From Candidatus Peregrinibacteria bacterium (lineage in GTDB: Bacteria; Patescibacteriota; Gracilibacteria; UBA1369; UBA12463), in contig JACRIA010000080.1 in assembly GCA_016215735.1 (NCBI GenBank), forward strand, positions 1 through 28,680: 28,680 nt of DNA. The letters run 5' to 3'. The stretch's first letter is position 1. Every line of letters begins with the position of its first letter. Below the pieces are notes generated by a model, which saw only the letters and a list, made by a program, of their open reading frames with translations, was not told where the DNA came from and did not search any database. Made by a program: the position numbers and the translations under genes. Positions 15,701-22,190 of the stretch are shown one piece after another.

Positions 15701-15973
15701 ATGAAACAAGCAATGCTTAAAATTTCAGGCCGCGTCCAAGGTGTTTTCTTCCGCGCTGAAACGCAAGAAAAAGCGCTTTCACTCGGCCTTACTGGCTGGG
15801 TTCGCAATAATGATGACGCTACAGTCGAAGTCTGCGCTCAAGGTGACGAAGCCAGCCTCGCGCGTTTTATAAAATGGTGCGAAAAAGGCCCAACCGGCGC
15901 CAGAGTGGATAAAATAGAAAAAACATGGCAGGAACCAACGCCCAGCCTTACTGATTTCAAAATAATTTATTAA
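15701..15973 (+). CDS. acyP: acylphosphatase
   Basis: A 90-residue enzyme that hydrolyses acyl phosphates such as acetyl phosphate or carbamoyl phosphate. The family motif ISGRVQGVFFRAET contains the catalytic Arg in the phosphate-binding loop, and GWVRNNDDATVEV contains the catalytic Asn. Length and C-terminus (DFKIIY) are typical. It is a one-gene unit between a divergent unknown gene and the convergent rplT gene, whose stop lies 6 bp from its own. Confidence 0.95.
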   Translation: MKQAMLKISGRVQGVFFRAETQEKALSLGLTGWVRNNDDATVEVCAQGDEASLARFIKWCEKGPTGARVDKIEKTWQEPTPSLTDFKIIY

Positions 15974-15979
15974 AACTCG

Positions 15980-16333
15980 CTACCCCCGTCCCCCTATTTC
16001 TTCCGCCAACTTTTTAAACACCCCGGGCTCGCTCACTGCCAAGTCTGCCAAAACTTTTCTATCCAGCAAAATCGCTTTTCTCAAAAGTCCATTCATAAAT
16101 CTGCTGTATGAAATTCCGTTAATTCTGCACGCAGCCTGAATTCTTGTTATCCAAATTCTGCGCATTTCTCTTCTTCTATGTCTGCGGCCAATATAAGCAT
16201 TCGTCCCCTGTTTCATCAAAGCCATTTTTGACAAACCGTATTTTCTTGCGCGGCCGGCCCGCATGCCCTTCGCGCCCATTCTTATTTTATGATGTTTTTT
16301 GTGGGTGATTATCCCGCCTTTTACTCTAGTCAT
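15980..16333 (-). CDS. rplT: 50S ribosomal protein L20
   Basis: A 117-residue basic protein that binds 23S rRNA early in large-subunit assembly. The motifs HKIRMGAKGMRAGRARKYGL, RRRRE-like RRHRRREMRRIWITRIQAA and GISYSRFMNGL match L20 throughout. It is the last gene of infC-rpmI-rplT. A palindromic repeat unit (16360-16420) fills the rpmI-rplT spacer, so L20 translation probably depends on RNA structure there. No L20 autoregulatory pseudoknot could be assigned. Confidence 0.97.
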   Translation of the reverse strand: MTRVKGGIITHKKHHKIRMGAKGMRAGRARKYGLSKMALMKQGTNAYIGRRHRRREMRRIWITRIQAACRINGISYSRFMNGLLRKAILLDRKVLADLAVSEPGVFKKLAEEIGGRG

Positions 16334-16359
16334 GTATTATTTTTTAAGAATTTTATTTG

Positions 16360-16420
16360 GCGCGGGCAGACTTTTTATATAGCGCCTGTGTCCCGCCAAG
16401 GCGGGACGGCCTGTCCGCGC
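16360..16420 (-). repeat. palindromic element between rpmI and rplT
   Basis: On the minus strand: GTCCCGC (16407-16401) pairs with GCGGGAC (16396-16390), followed by ACA and GGCG, then a linker beginning CTATATAAAAAG. An outer pairing joins GCGCGG (16420-16415) with CCGCGC (16365-16360). It shares the hairpin, ACA bulge and AT-rich linker of the family, but its left end is CAGGCC rather than CACGCC and the second hairpin is degenerate. Confidence 0.7.
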
Positions 16421-16421
16421 A

Positions 16422-16619
16422 TTAAAGATAATTCGGCAATAACCGCTTAATTTCACTAACATTAGTTTCATCCGCGTTCACTCCTTTTCGGAAAGATCTT
16501 TTTTGTCTTTTTGATTTGCCAAAAAGCAAATGATTTCTACACGGCTTGCGGAATTTGGCTTTTCCGCCGCTGGAAAAGTGAATCCTCTTCTTCATTCCGC
16601 TATGTGACTTTTGCTTCAT
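16422..16619 (-). CDS. rpmI: 50S ribosomal protein L35
   Basis: A 65-residue basic ribosomal protein. KQKSHSGMKKRIHFSSGGK, the segment CRNHLLFGKSKRQKR and the end EIKRLLPNYL match L35. It is the middle gene of infC-rpmI-rplT, the classical order. It is separated from infC by about 65 bp of heptamer-type sequence and abuts a palindromic repeat downstream. Confidence 0.96.
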   Translation of the reverse strand: MKQKSHSGMKKRIHFSSGGKAKFRKPCRNHLLFGKSKRQKRSFRKGVNADETNVSEIKRLLPNYL

Positions 16620-16640
16620 ATATTAAGTTTTAATAATTTT

Positions 16641-16686
16641 GCCTTTTAAGTTGTAGTTTTGACCTTTGACTTTTGAGCTTTGAGTT
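16641..16686. repeat. heptamer array between infC and rpmI
   Basis: Four clear units on the plus strand (TTTTGAC, CTTTGAC, TTTTGAG, CTTTGAG at 16657-16684), preceded by TTTTAAGTTGTAG. The same order, including a TAAG-YTGTRG core, recurs at 25703-25751 in pdxT, so the two arrays are related copies. The infC stop codon touches the array. Confidence 0.7.
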
Positions 16687-17182
16687 ATTTTATCGGTGTT
16701 AATAGCATTATAAGCATGTTTCCCTGTCTTTTCGGCGGCTCCTCCATTTTCGCAGCATCTCGCACAAGAGCGTAGAAATCTTCCATTTTTTTTCTTCCTA
16801 AATCAATATGAGTTATTTCTCTTCCCCTGAAAATCATCGTCACTTTTACCGTGTCTCTTTCCGATAAAAACCTTTTCGCCTGATTCGCTTTAACCTCTAT
16901 GTCGTGTATTCCAGTCTGAAATCCAAGACGCACACCCTTCACTTCTGTCTGCTTGTGCATTTTGCGCTGTTTTCCTTCCAATTTCCGCTGATGATAGAGA
17001 TATTTTCCGTAATCCATCAATTTGCACACAGGAGGGATTTCATGGGGCGCCACTTCGCATAAGTCATAGCCCTTTTCCCGCGCCATCAATAACGCCTTAT
17101 CAGTTCCCATAACGCCCATTGGATTTCCTTCTTCATCCACAAGGCGCACAGCGCCAGCGCGTATCTGATGATTTATTCGCAA
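16685..17182 (-). CDS. infC: translation initiation factor IF-3
   Basis: IF-3 binds the 30S subunit and proofreads initiator tRNA and start-codon selection. RINHQIRAGAVRLVDEEGNP at the N-terminus, CKLMDYGKYLYHQRK in the linker helix region, and VKVTMIFRGREITHIDLG in the C-domain match the family. The 165-residue form starts at TTG 17182, giving the usual RIN start region; an ATA four codons upstream is another non-canonical possibility, as IF-3 genes commonly use rare starts. First gene of infC-rpmI-rplT. The promoter is at 17232-17260. Confidence 0.95.
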   Translation of the reverse strand: MRINHQIRAGAVRLVDEEGNPMGVMGTDKALLMAREKGYDLCEVAPHEIPPVCKLMDYGKYLYHQRKLEGKQRKMHKQTEVKGVRLGFQTGIHDIEVKANQAKRFLSERDTVKVTMIFRGREITHIDLGRKKMEDFYALVRDAAKMEEPPKRQGNMLIMLLTPIK

Positions 17183-17231
17183 ATGCTTTGTTATAAAGTA
17201 TTGGTTAAAAAATGGCTTTCATGCTTGAAGG

Positions 17232-17260
17232 ATAATAATAAAAATCCGCTTTAAAGTCAA
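17232..17260 (-). promoter_or_regulatory. infC-rpmI-rplT promoter
   Basis: TTGACT -35 (17260-17255), 17-nt spacer, TATTAT -10 (17237-17232). The -35 overlaps the stop codon of the 73-aa gene. The predicted start is near 17225, giving about 43 nt of leader before the TTG start. Confidence 0.7.
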
Positions 17261-17478
17261 TCGGATTGCTGTTTACGCTGTTTAATTATGTCTCGCACAG
17301 CTTCAGCGAAACACCGAACAACATATGCATTAACCTCAAGAATATTTTGTACGATCTGAACCATTTCTTTCATAGCCTCAACCCCTTCGCGCATAATCTT
17401 GATTTTTTCTTCGACAGACAAATCATCGAGTATTTTCTCCTCTCCTGTGCCGGCCTTATTTTTTAACGCAGTATCCAT
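17257..17478 (-). CDS. small unknown helical protein
   Basis: A 73-residue protein, MDTALKNKAGTGEEKILDDL at the start, then a predicted long helix of charged and hydrophobic residues (VEEKIKIMREGVEAMKEMV, VQNILEVNAYVVRCFAEAV). No known family is recognised. It has an own consensus promoter (17493-17521) and lies just upstream of infC, which has a separate promoter overlapping its stop codon. Start chosen at the ATG at 17478, 8 nt after the predicted transcription start. Confidence 0.65.
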   Translation of the reverse strand: MDTALKNKAGTGEEKILDDLSVEEKIKIMREGVEAMKEMVQIVQNILEVNAYVVRCFAEAVRDIIKQRKQQSD

Positions 17479-17492
17479 AAAATTAAGATTAA

Positions 17493-17521
17493 TTTATATC
17501 ATATAAATAAATACCTGTCAA
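17493..17521 (-). promoter_or_regulatory. promoter of the 73-aa gene
   Basis: TTGACA -35 (17521-17516), 17-nt spacer, TGA-TATAAA -10 (17498-17493). Predicted start near 17486, giving an 8-nt leader. It faces the ispG promoter across about 15 bp. Confidence 0.7.
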
Positions 17522-17530
17522 ATTTTTCTG

Positions 17531-17539
17531 TGATATAAT
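17531..17539 (+). promoter_or_regulatory. extended -10 promoter of the MEP operon
   Basis: TGA-TATAAT with the hexamer at 17534-17539. An in-frame ATG at 17538 lies inside this hexamer and cannot be the start if the promoter is real; the next ATG at 17547 coincides with the predicted transcription start (17546-17547), so ispG would be leaderless. Confidence 0.6.
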
Positions 17540-17546
17540 GCGTTTG

Positions 17547-18575
17547 ATGTTTAAGCGCAAAACCAGAGAAATCAAAATAGGAAAAGTTAAAATCGGCGGC
17601 ACAAACCCTGTTGCAATTCAATCAATGTGTTCAACAAAAACTTCAAACATCCGTGCCACAGTCGCGCAAATTTTGAAACTTGAAAAAGAAGGATGTGAAA
17701 TAATCCGCGTCGGAGTACCAAATTTGGCTTCAGCCCGCGCAATTCACGAGATAAAAAAGCAAATTCACATCCCAATTGTTGCGGATATTCATTTCAACGC
17801 AGATCTTGCGCTCGCCGCGATTGAATCCGGCGCTGATAAAATCCGCATTAATCCGTGCAACACTCCGCGAAGCGGACTTATTAAAATTATAACAGCCGCC
17901 AAAAACACGAAAATTCCAATCAGAATCGGCATCAATTCAGGCTCGATTCGGCCATTTAAGGAAAAAATTACAGCAAACGACCTTATCCGCGAAGCCAAAA
18001 AACAAATCAGGTTTTTCGAAAAACATAATTTCCGCAATCTTGTTATATCGCTCAAACATACGGACGTGAGCGAAACAATAAAAGCATATCGCGCAATCAG
18101 CCGACTATACAATTATCCTCTTCATGTCGGAGTCACCGAAGCAGGAACGCTTATAAACGGCATTTCAAAAAATGCAATCGCAATCGGAAATCTTCTTCTG
18201 ACCGGTATCGGCGACACAATCCGCGTTTCGCTCGCAGAAAATCCGATCCAGGAAGTCCGCGCTGCAAAAGCAATTTTAAAAGCGCTTAATTTGTATAAAA
18301 AAGAGCCAACTTTGATTGTTTGTCCGACATGTTCACGCTGCGAAATAGATGTTTTAAAACTCAGCCGCGAACTCGAACCGCGATTATCAGCAATCAAAAA
18401 ACCTTTGCGCATCGCGCTTATGGGCTGCGCTGTTAACGGCCCGGGTGAAGCGAAACAAGCGGATTTCGCGATTGTCGGAAGCCGCGCCAAAGGCATGATT
18501 TATAAAAAAGGAAAAGTCATTAAAATTGTTCCAGAAAAAAATCTTGCGAAAGAATTTTTAAGGATTATTCAATGA
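17547..18575 (+). CDS. ispG: 4-hydroxy-3-methylbut-2-enyl diphosphate synthase
   Basis: IspG (GcpE) is the [4Fe-4S] enzyme converting 2-C-methyl-D-erythritol 2,4-cyclodiphosphate to HMBPP, the penultimate step of the MEP pathway. The 342-residue product shows GGTNPVAIQSMCSTKT, ADIHFNADLALAAIESGADK, SLKHTDV and the cluster-binding cysteines in CPTCSRCEID and MGCAVNGPGEA. It is the compact bacterial form without the plant or Thermus insertion. Start placed at 17547; 17538 is in frame but falls in the -10. First gene of the MEP operon, overlapping dxr by 4 nt (ATGA). Confidence 0.97.
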   Translation: MFKRKTREIKIGKVKIGGTNPVAIQSMCSTKTSNIRATVAQILKLEKEGCEIIRVGVPNLASARAIHEIKKQIHIPIVADIHFNADLALAAIESGADKIRINPCNTPRSGLIKIITAAKNTKIPIRIGINSGSIRPFKEKITANDLIREAKKQIRFFEKHNFRNLVISLKHTDVSETIKAYRAISRLYNYPLHVGVTEAGTLINGISKNAIAIGNLLLTGIGDTIRVSLAENPIQEVRAAKAILKALNLYKKEPTLIVCPTCSRCEIDVLKLSRELEPRLSAIKKPLRIALMGCAVNGPGEAKQADFAIVGSRAKGMIYKKGKVIKIVPEKNLAKEFLRIIQ

Positions 18576-19546
18576 AAAATATCGCGATTCTCGGTTCAAC
18601 AGGTTCAATCGGGACACAAACACTCGAAGTTATAAGAAAAAATAAAAAATATTTTCGCGTTGTTGCATTGAGCAAACATAAAAATCAAAAACTTCTGCAG
18701 AAACAAAGCAAAGAATTCCATCCGGAATTTGTTTCAGAAAATTTAATCAAAGTCGCGACTTATAAAAAAGCGGATTTGGTTGTTAATGCATTGGTCGGCG
18801 AAATCGGCCTTGCTCCGACGCTCGCCGCTATCCGGCTAGGTAAAAATATCGCTATTGCAGATAAAGAAGCGCTTATCTGCGGTGGCAAAAAATTGCTTGC
18901 AGAAGCCAAAAAACACCATGTTAATTTTATTCCGATTGACTCCGAACATACGGGCATCTGGAGCATTTTGCAAAAATATCCGCATAAAAAAATATCGCGC
19001 ATAATTTTGACCTGCTCAGGCGGCCCATTCTACAAAACGCCGCTAGAAAAATTGCGCGCTGTCACGCCGGCCCAAGCTCTCATCCACCCGACTTGGCGCA
19101 TGGGCAAAAAAGTTACAATCGATTCCGCGACAATGATGAATAAAGGATTTGAGCTGATCGAATGTTGTATTTTATACGGCGTCGCGCCTGAACAAGTTGA
19201 AATCGTTTATCATCCGCAGGGCATTGTTCATAGCGCAGTTATTTTTGAAGACAACAGTATTTTTGTCAGCATCAGCAAGCCGAACATGAAAATTCCAATC
19301 AGTTTCGCGCTGTTTTATCCAAAACATCCGCCGCAAAAATTTCTCAAACCATCAATGAAAAACTTGACAATCGAAAAGATTAATGATAAATTAAGCTCCT
19401 TAAAATTATGCCGAGCTATAGCCGGAAAGCAGGTGTCGGTTCTCAAAAAACTTGTCGAAGCCGACGAACTTGCAGTTAAAAAATTCCTTGCCGGCGAAAT
19501 AAAATTTTTAGAAATCGTAAAATTTATTAAAAAATCAATCAGATGA
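18572..19546 (+). CDS. dxr: 1-deoxy-D-xylulose 5-phosphate reductoisomerase
   Basis: DXR converts DXP to MEP using NADPH. Motifs include GSTGSIGTQTLEVI (NADPH fold), VNALVGEIGLAPTLAAI, DSEHTGI (metal site), SGGPFY, HPTWRMGKKVTIDSATMMNKG and HPQGIVHS. The length of 324 residues is clearly shorter than the usual 380-400: material is missing between residues of about 35 and 65 and at the C-terminus, but the active-site segments are intact. One change is SKPNM where the usual motif is LGxPDM. Overlaps both neighbours by 4 nt (ATGA), implying coupled translation. Confidence 0.94.
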   Translation: MKNIAILGSTGSIGTQTLEVIRKNKKYFRVVALSKHKNQKLLQKQSKEFHPEFVSENLIKVATYKKADLVVNALVGEIGLAPTLAAIRLGKNIAIADKEALICGGKKLLAEAKKHHVNFIPIDSEHTGIWSILQKYPHKKISRIILTCSGGPFYKTPLEKLRAVTPAQALIHPTWRMGKKVTIDSATMMNKGFELIECCILYGVAPEQVEIVYHPQGIVHSAVIFEDNSIFVSISKPNMKIPISFALFYPKHPPQKFLKPSMKNLTIEKINDKLSSLKLCRAIAGKQVSVLKKLVEADELAVKKFLAGEIKFLEIVKFIKKSIR

Positions 19547-20025
19547 AAGAAGAAATGAATATTTTAGATTTTCGGACAACAGACAACCAGCAAAACCTAG
19601 AAGACGCAAGAATCGCGGCGCAAAAGCTTTACAGTTTAATACCCGAAGAATTGCAAATGTCTTACTTATTTTATCACACGCGAGAGGATATTAAAAAATT
19701 AGGAATATCATGGTTAACGAGAAAGGCGTCCAAAGAAAAAATGATAGAAAAATTAGCGCGCCAAAAAAATTGGGAAACAATACTCGCAGTGCAGAAAGCA
19801 AAAAACCGCTGCGACCTGGCGGATATACTTAACTCGGCAAAAGTCCGTGTTATAATTGATAAACCCCAAGAATCGAACGGAATAATCAATACTGAGAAAA
19901 TAGACTATTTAAGCTTGATAGCATTTTTTCTCTCTGACGAAGATTGCATTTTGGATACGGATGAGATGAAAAAATTAGCTATCGAGATATTAAAAAATTT
20001 CAGCCTCACCGAAGAACAAAAATGA
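19543..20025 (+). CDS. unknown protein inside the MEP operon
   Basis: A 160-residue protein overlapping dxr and ispDF by 4 nt each, so all three are probably translated in series. No known family is recognised. It is acidic and helical: an N-terminal segment around LEDARIAAQKLYSLIPEELQ, a basic middle (WLTRKASKEKMIEKLARQK) and a C-terminus with ADILNSAKVRVIID and LSLIAFFLSDEDCILDTDEM. No signal peptide, membrane segment or metal site is visible. The overlapping arrangement argues for a related role, such as an accessory or regulatory partner, but this is inference from context only. Confidence 0.8.
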   Translation: MKEEMNILDFRTTDNQQNLEDARIAAQKLYSLIPEELQMSYLFYHTREDIKKLGISWLTRKASKEKMIEKLARQKNWETILAVQKAKNRCDLADILNSAKVRVIIDKPQESNGIINTEKIDYLSLIAFFLSDEDCILDTDEMKKLAIEILKNFSLTEEQK

Positions 20026-21284
20026 CAACCCTTATTTTATTAGCCGCGGGTTTATCAAAAAGAATCAAGGGCTTCGACAAAACGCTTTTTGAAATCAACG
20101 ATAAGCCGCTGATTTTATATTCCCTTGGAGCTTTCAAAAATATAGCGGACGCGATTGTAATTGCCGCGAATAAAAACAATTTCCGGAAAATAAAAAAACT
20201 CGCGCCAAAATCTAGCCGCACAGAACCAAAAATAATTCTCGGCGGCAAAACGCGACAGAAATCAGTGGAACGCGCGATAAAATTTTTAGCGAAAAGTCAA
20301 TCCGCGAAATTTCGCCTTGCGCCAGATGATTTAATTATTATTCACAACGCGGCCAACCCTTTTGCGACAACCGCGGAAATCAAAAAATGCCTTTCTCTTG
20401 CTAAAAAACACGGCGCAGCAATCACCGGCCGCAGGCCGATCGATACAGTTAAAGCAACAACTGGCAATTTCATTGCGCAGACTCTCCCGCGCGAGAAAAT
20501 TCTCCTCGCGCAGACTCCGCAGATTTTTAAATGGGAAATTTTGCAGAGTTCATATAAAAACACAAAAAAACAAATTTTCACTGACGATGCCTCAATGGTC
20601 GAGGCCGCAGGCTATAAAATTGCATGGACGCAAGCATCTTATGCGAACAAAAAGATCACTTTTGCAGAAGACGCAGCAACAAAAACTTTAATCGGCATAG
20701 GCTCTGATTATCACAAATTTTCAACACGCCGTTCGCCGCACACGCCGTCCGCCTCAGGCGGACACAGGCGCTATAAACAAGCTGTTGCGAAGCAACACCA
20801 CCAGGCGAACACAGGCGCTATGAATAAACTGTCGCGAAGCGACACCGCTTCCGGCACTCTTGTTTTGGGGGGCGCGAAATTTCCAAAATATTTTAAACTT
20901 AAAGCAGATTCAGACGGCGACGCAGTCCTCCACGCTCTTTCTGCGGCAATTTCTTCAGCATTAGGAGGCGGTTCACTCGGCACATTCGCGACACCAATGT
21001 GCAAACGCGGGATAAAAGACAGCAAAAAATACCTCGGCTACGCACTCGCACGAATGGTACGCACCGGCTACGAAATTTCCAACATAAGCATAAACATCGA
21101 AACATCAGCAATAAAAATCGACCCAATCGCAAATAAAATCCGCGACAGCATTTCACGCCTTACAAAAGCCAAAAAAACGAACATCAGCATCACGGCAATT
21201 CGCGGAAAATCAAAAAAAGACTTATACTGTTCAACAGCAATTACATTAACAGACCGTTCGCCGCAGGCGAACACAGGTCTATAA
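20022..21284 (+). CDS. ispDF: bifunctional IspD-IspF (MEP cytidylyltransferase / MECDP synthase)
   Basis: Fusion of IspD (MEP to CDP-ME; residues about 1-223) and IspF (cyclisation to MECDP; about 224-410). IspD motifs: LAAGLSKRIKG, GGKTRQKSVERA, RPIDTVKATTG, LAQTPQIFKW and FTDDASMVEAAG; but the near-invariant HDAARP is HNAANP here. IspF motifs: GSDYHKF (metal Asp and His), LVLGG, DSDGDAVLHALSAAI (second metal His) and SLGTFATPMC; the usual HSD before the helix is DSD. Two nested palindromic units insert about 40 residues (nt 20725-20846) between the first two IspF strands. The last ten residues (DRSPQANTGL) and the stop codon come from another palindromic unit. Activity despite these changes is uncertain. 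Confidence 0.92.
   Translation: MTTLILLAAGLSKRIKGFDKTLFEINDKPLILYSLGAFKNIADAIVIAANKNNFRKIKKLAPKSSRTEPKIILGGKTRQKSVERAIKFLAKSQSAKFRLAPDDLIIIHNAANPFATTAEIKKCLSLAKKHGAAITGRRPIDTVKATTGNFIAQTLPREKILLAQTPQIFKWEILQSSYKNTKKQIFTDDASMVEAAGYKIAWTQASYANKKITFAEDAATKTLIGIGSDYHKFSTRRSPHTPSASGGHRRYKQAVAKQHHQANTGAMNKLSRSDTASGTLVLGGAKFPKYFKLKADSDGDAVLHALSAAISSALGGGSLGTFATPMCKRGIKDSKKYLGYALARMVRTGYEISNISINIETSAIKIDPIANKIRDSISRLTKAKKTNISITAIRGKSKKDLYCSTAITLTDRSPQANTGL
20725..20846 (+). repeat. nested palindromic elements inside the IspF domain of ispDF
   Basis: An outer unit begins CACGCC (20725-20730), with GTTCGCC (20731-20737) and loop GCA (20738-20740). Its other half, GGCGAAC (20804-20810), ACA and GGCG (20814-20817), lies 63 bp later. 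Between them sits a complete inner unit: CACGCC (20741-20746), GTCCGCC (20747-20753), TCA, GGCGGAC (20757-20763), ACA, GGCG (20767-20770), linker CTATAAACAAGCT, and GTTGC-GAA-GCAAC (20784-20796) plus ACC. The outer unit then ends with CTATGAATAAACT and GTCGC-GAA-GCGAC (20831-20843) plus ACC. The insert is a multiple of three and leaves the reading frame open. Confidence 0.9.
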
Positions 21285-21312
21285 AATAAACCGTCCGCCT
21301 GAGGCGGACACC
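21250..21312 (+). repeat. palindromic element at the ispDF-ispE junction
   Basis: Complete copy: left end CAGACC, GACC (21252-21255) outer stem, GTTCGCC (21256-21262), GCA, GGCGAAC (21266-21272), ACA (21273-21275), GGTC (21276-21279), linker TATAAAATAAACC (21280-21292), GTCCGCC (21293-21299), TGA, GGCGGAC (21303-21309), ACC (21310-21312). The linker supplies the ispDF stop codon and a TATAAA that could act as a -10 for ispE. Confidence 0.9.
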
Positions 21313-21329
21313 ATAATCAACAAATAAAA

Positions 21330-22190
21330 ATGGCAACCCCTCTCAAAATTAAATCCCCCGCGAAAATAAATCTAGCCCTCGATATTCTCGGTAAATCAAG
21401 CAAATACCACAAAATCCAGACAATTTATCAGGAAATCAGTCTGCACGACACAATTGCAATAAGAGAAATCGCAAAGAATAAAATTATTATAAAAAGCAAC
21501 GATAAAACAATGCCGCTTACAAAACAAAATCTCGCATATCAGGCCGCGGAAATCATGAAAAAACGCACCCGCAAAAAAATCGGCCTCGAAATTTTTATAG
21601 ATAAACATATTCCAGTCGCGTCTGGTTTTGCAGGAGGTTCGAGCAATGCCGCAGCAGTTTTAAAAGGTTTAAATGAAATGTGGAAAATGCGTTTATCGCG
21701 CGGAAAACTGGAAAATCTAGCAGCGAATATTGGCATGGATACACCATTTTTCATGACAGGTGGAACAGCTGTTGGCACGCATTTTGGAGAAAAAATCCGC
21801 ACTACAAATCCTTGCCCAAAACTTCCTTTACTTCTCTTGATCCCGACAAAGAAAAATCCGATTATTGCAAAAACCAAATCCGTTTACAAAAAAATAAACC
21901 TAAAATTCACAGGTAAAAATCAAAAATCCACAAAGCTTCTGTGCCGCGCTATCAAAAATAAAAACAGAAAAGAATTACTCGCGAATCTTCACAATGACAT
22001 TGAAACAGCAGTTGATATCACAGCCACAAAAGCCATTCTCAAAGATTTTGGCGCTAGCGCTGTTATTCTTGCCGGAAGCGGTCCGGGGATTATCGCGTTT
22101 TTGGAAAACAAACTTCTGCGCAAAAAATGCGTCAAATCCCTCGATAAAAAATTCAAAAAGCAATTCAAGCTGATTCTCGCTTCAACCTGA
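21330..22190 (+). CDS. ispE: 4-diphosphocytidyl-2-C-methyl-D-erythritol kinase
   Basis: GHMP-family kinase phosphorylating CDP-ME in the MEP pathway. Of 286 residues, SPAKINLALDILGK holds the N-terminal substrate motif, PVASGFAGGSSNAAAVL the ATP-binding loop (usual form GLGGGSSNAA), GMDTPFFMTGGTAVGTHFGE the conserved acidic catalytic region, and LAGSGPGIIAFLE the C-terminal glycine motif. Last gene of the MEP operon; separated from ispDF by a palindromic unit. Downstream is another nested unit pair in the gap to ppdK, which is transcribed convergently. Confidence 0.95.
   Translation: MATPLKIKSPAKINLALDILGKSSKYHKIQTIYQEISLHDTIAIREIAKNKIIIKSNDKTMPLTKQNLAYQAAEIMKKRTRKKIGLEIFIDKHIPVASGFAGGSSNAAAVLKGLNEMWKMRLSRGKLENLAANIGMDTPFFMTGGTAVGTHFGEKIRTTNPCPKLPLLLLIPTKKNPIIAKTKSVYKKINLKFTGKNQKSTKLLCRAIKNKNRKELLANLHNDIETAVDITATKAILKDFGASAVILAGSGPGIIAFLENKLLRKKCVKSLDKKFKKQFKLILAST

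Noticed and set aside
17195..17235. A five-codon upstream ORF (MKAIF) in the infC leader
   Set aside because: It is too short to distinguish from chance and there is no sign of codon-dependent attenuation.
20022..21284. Separate ispD and ispF genes
   Set aside because: The frame is continuous from IspD into IspF with no stop or internal start between the domains, so a fusion is the simpler reading.
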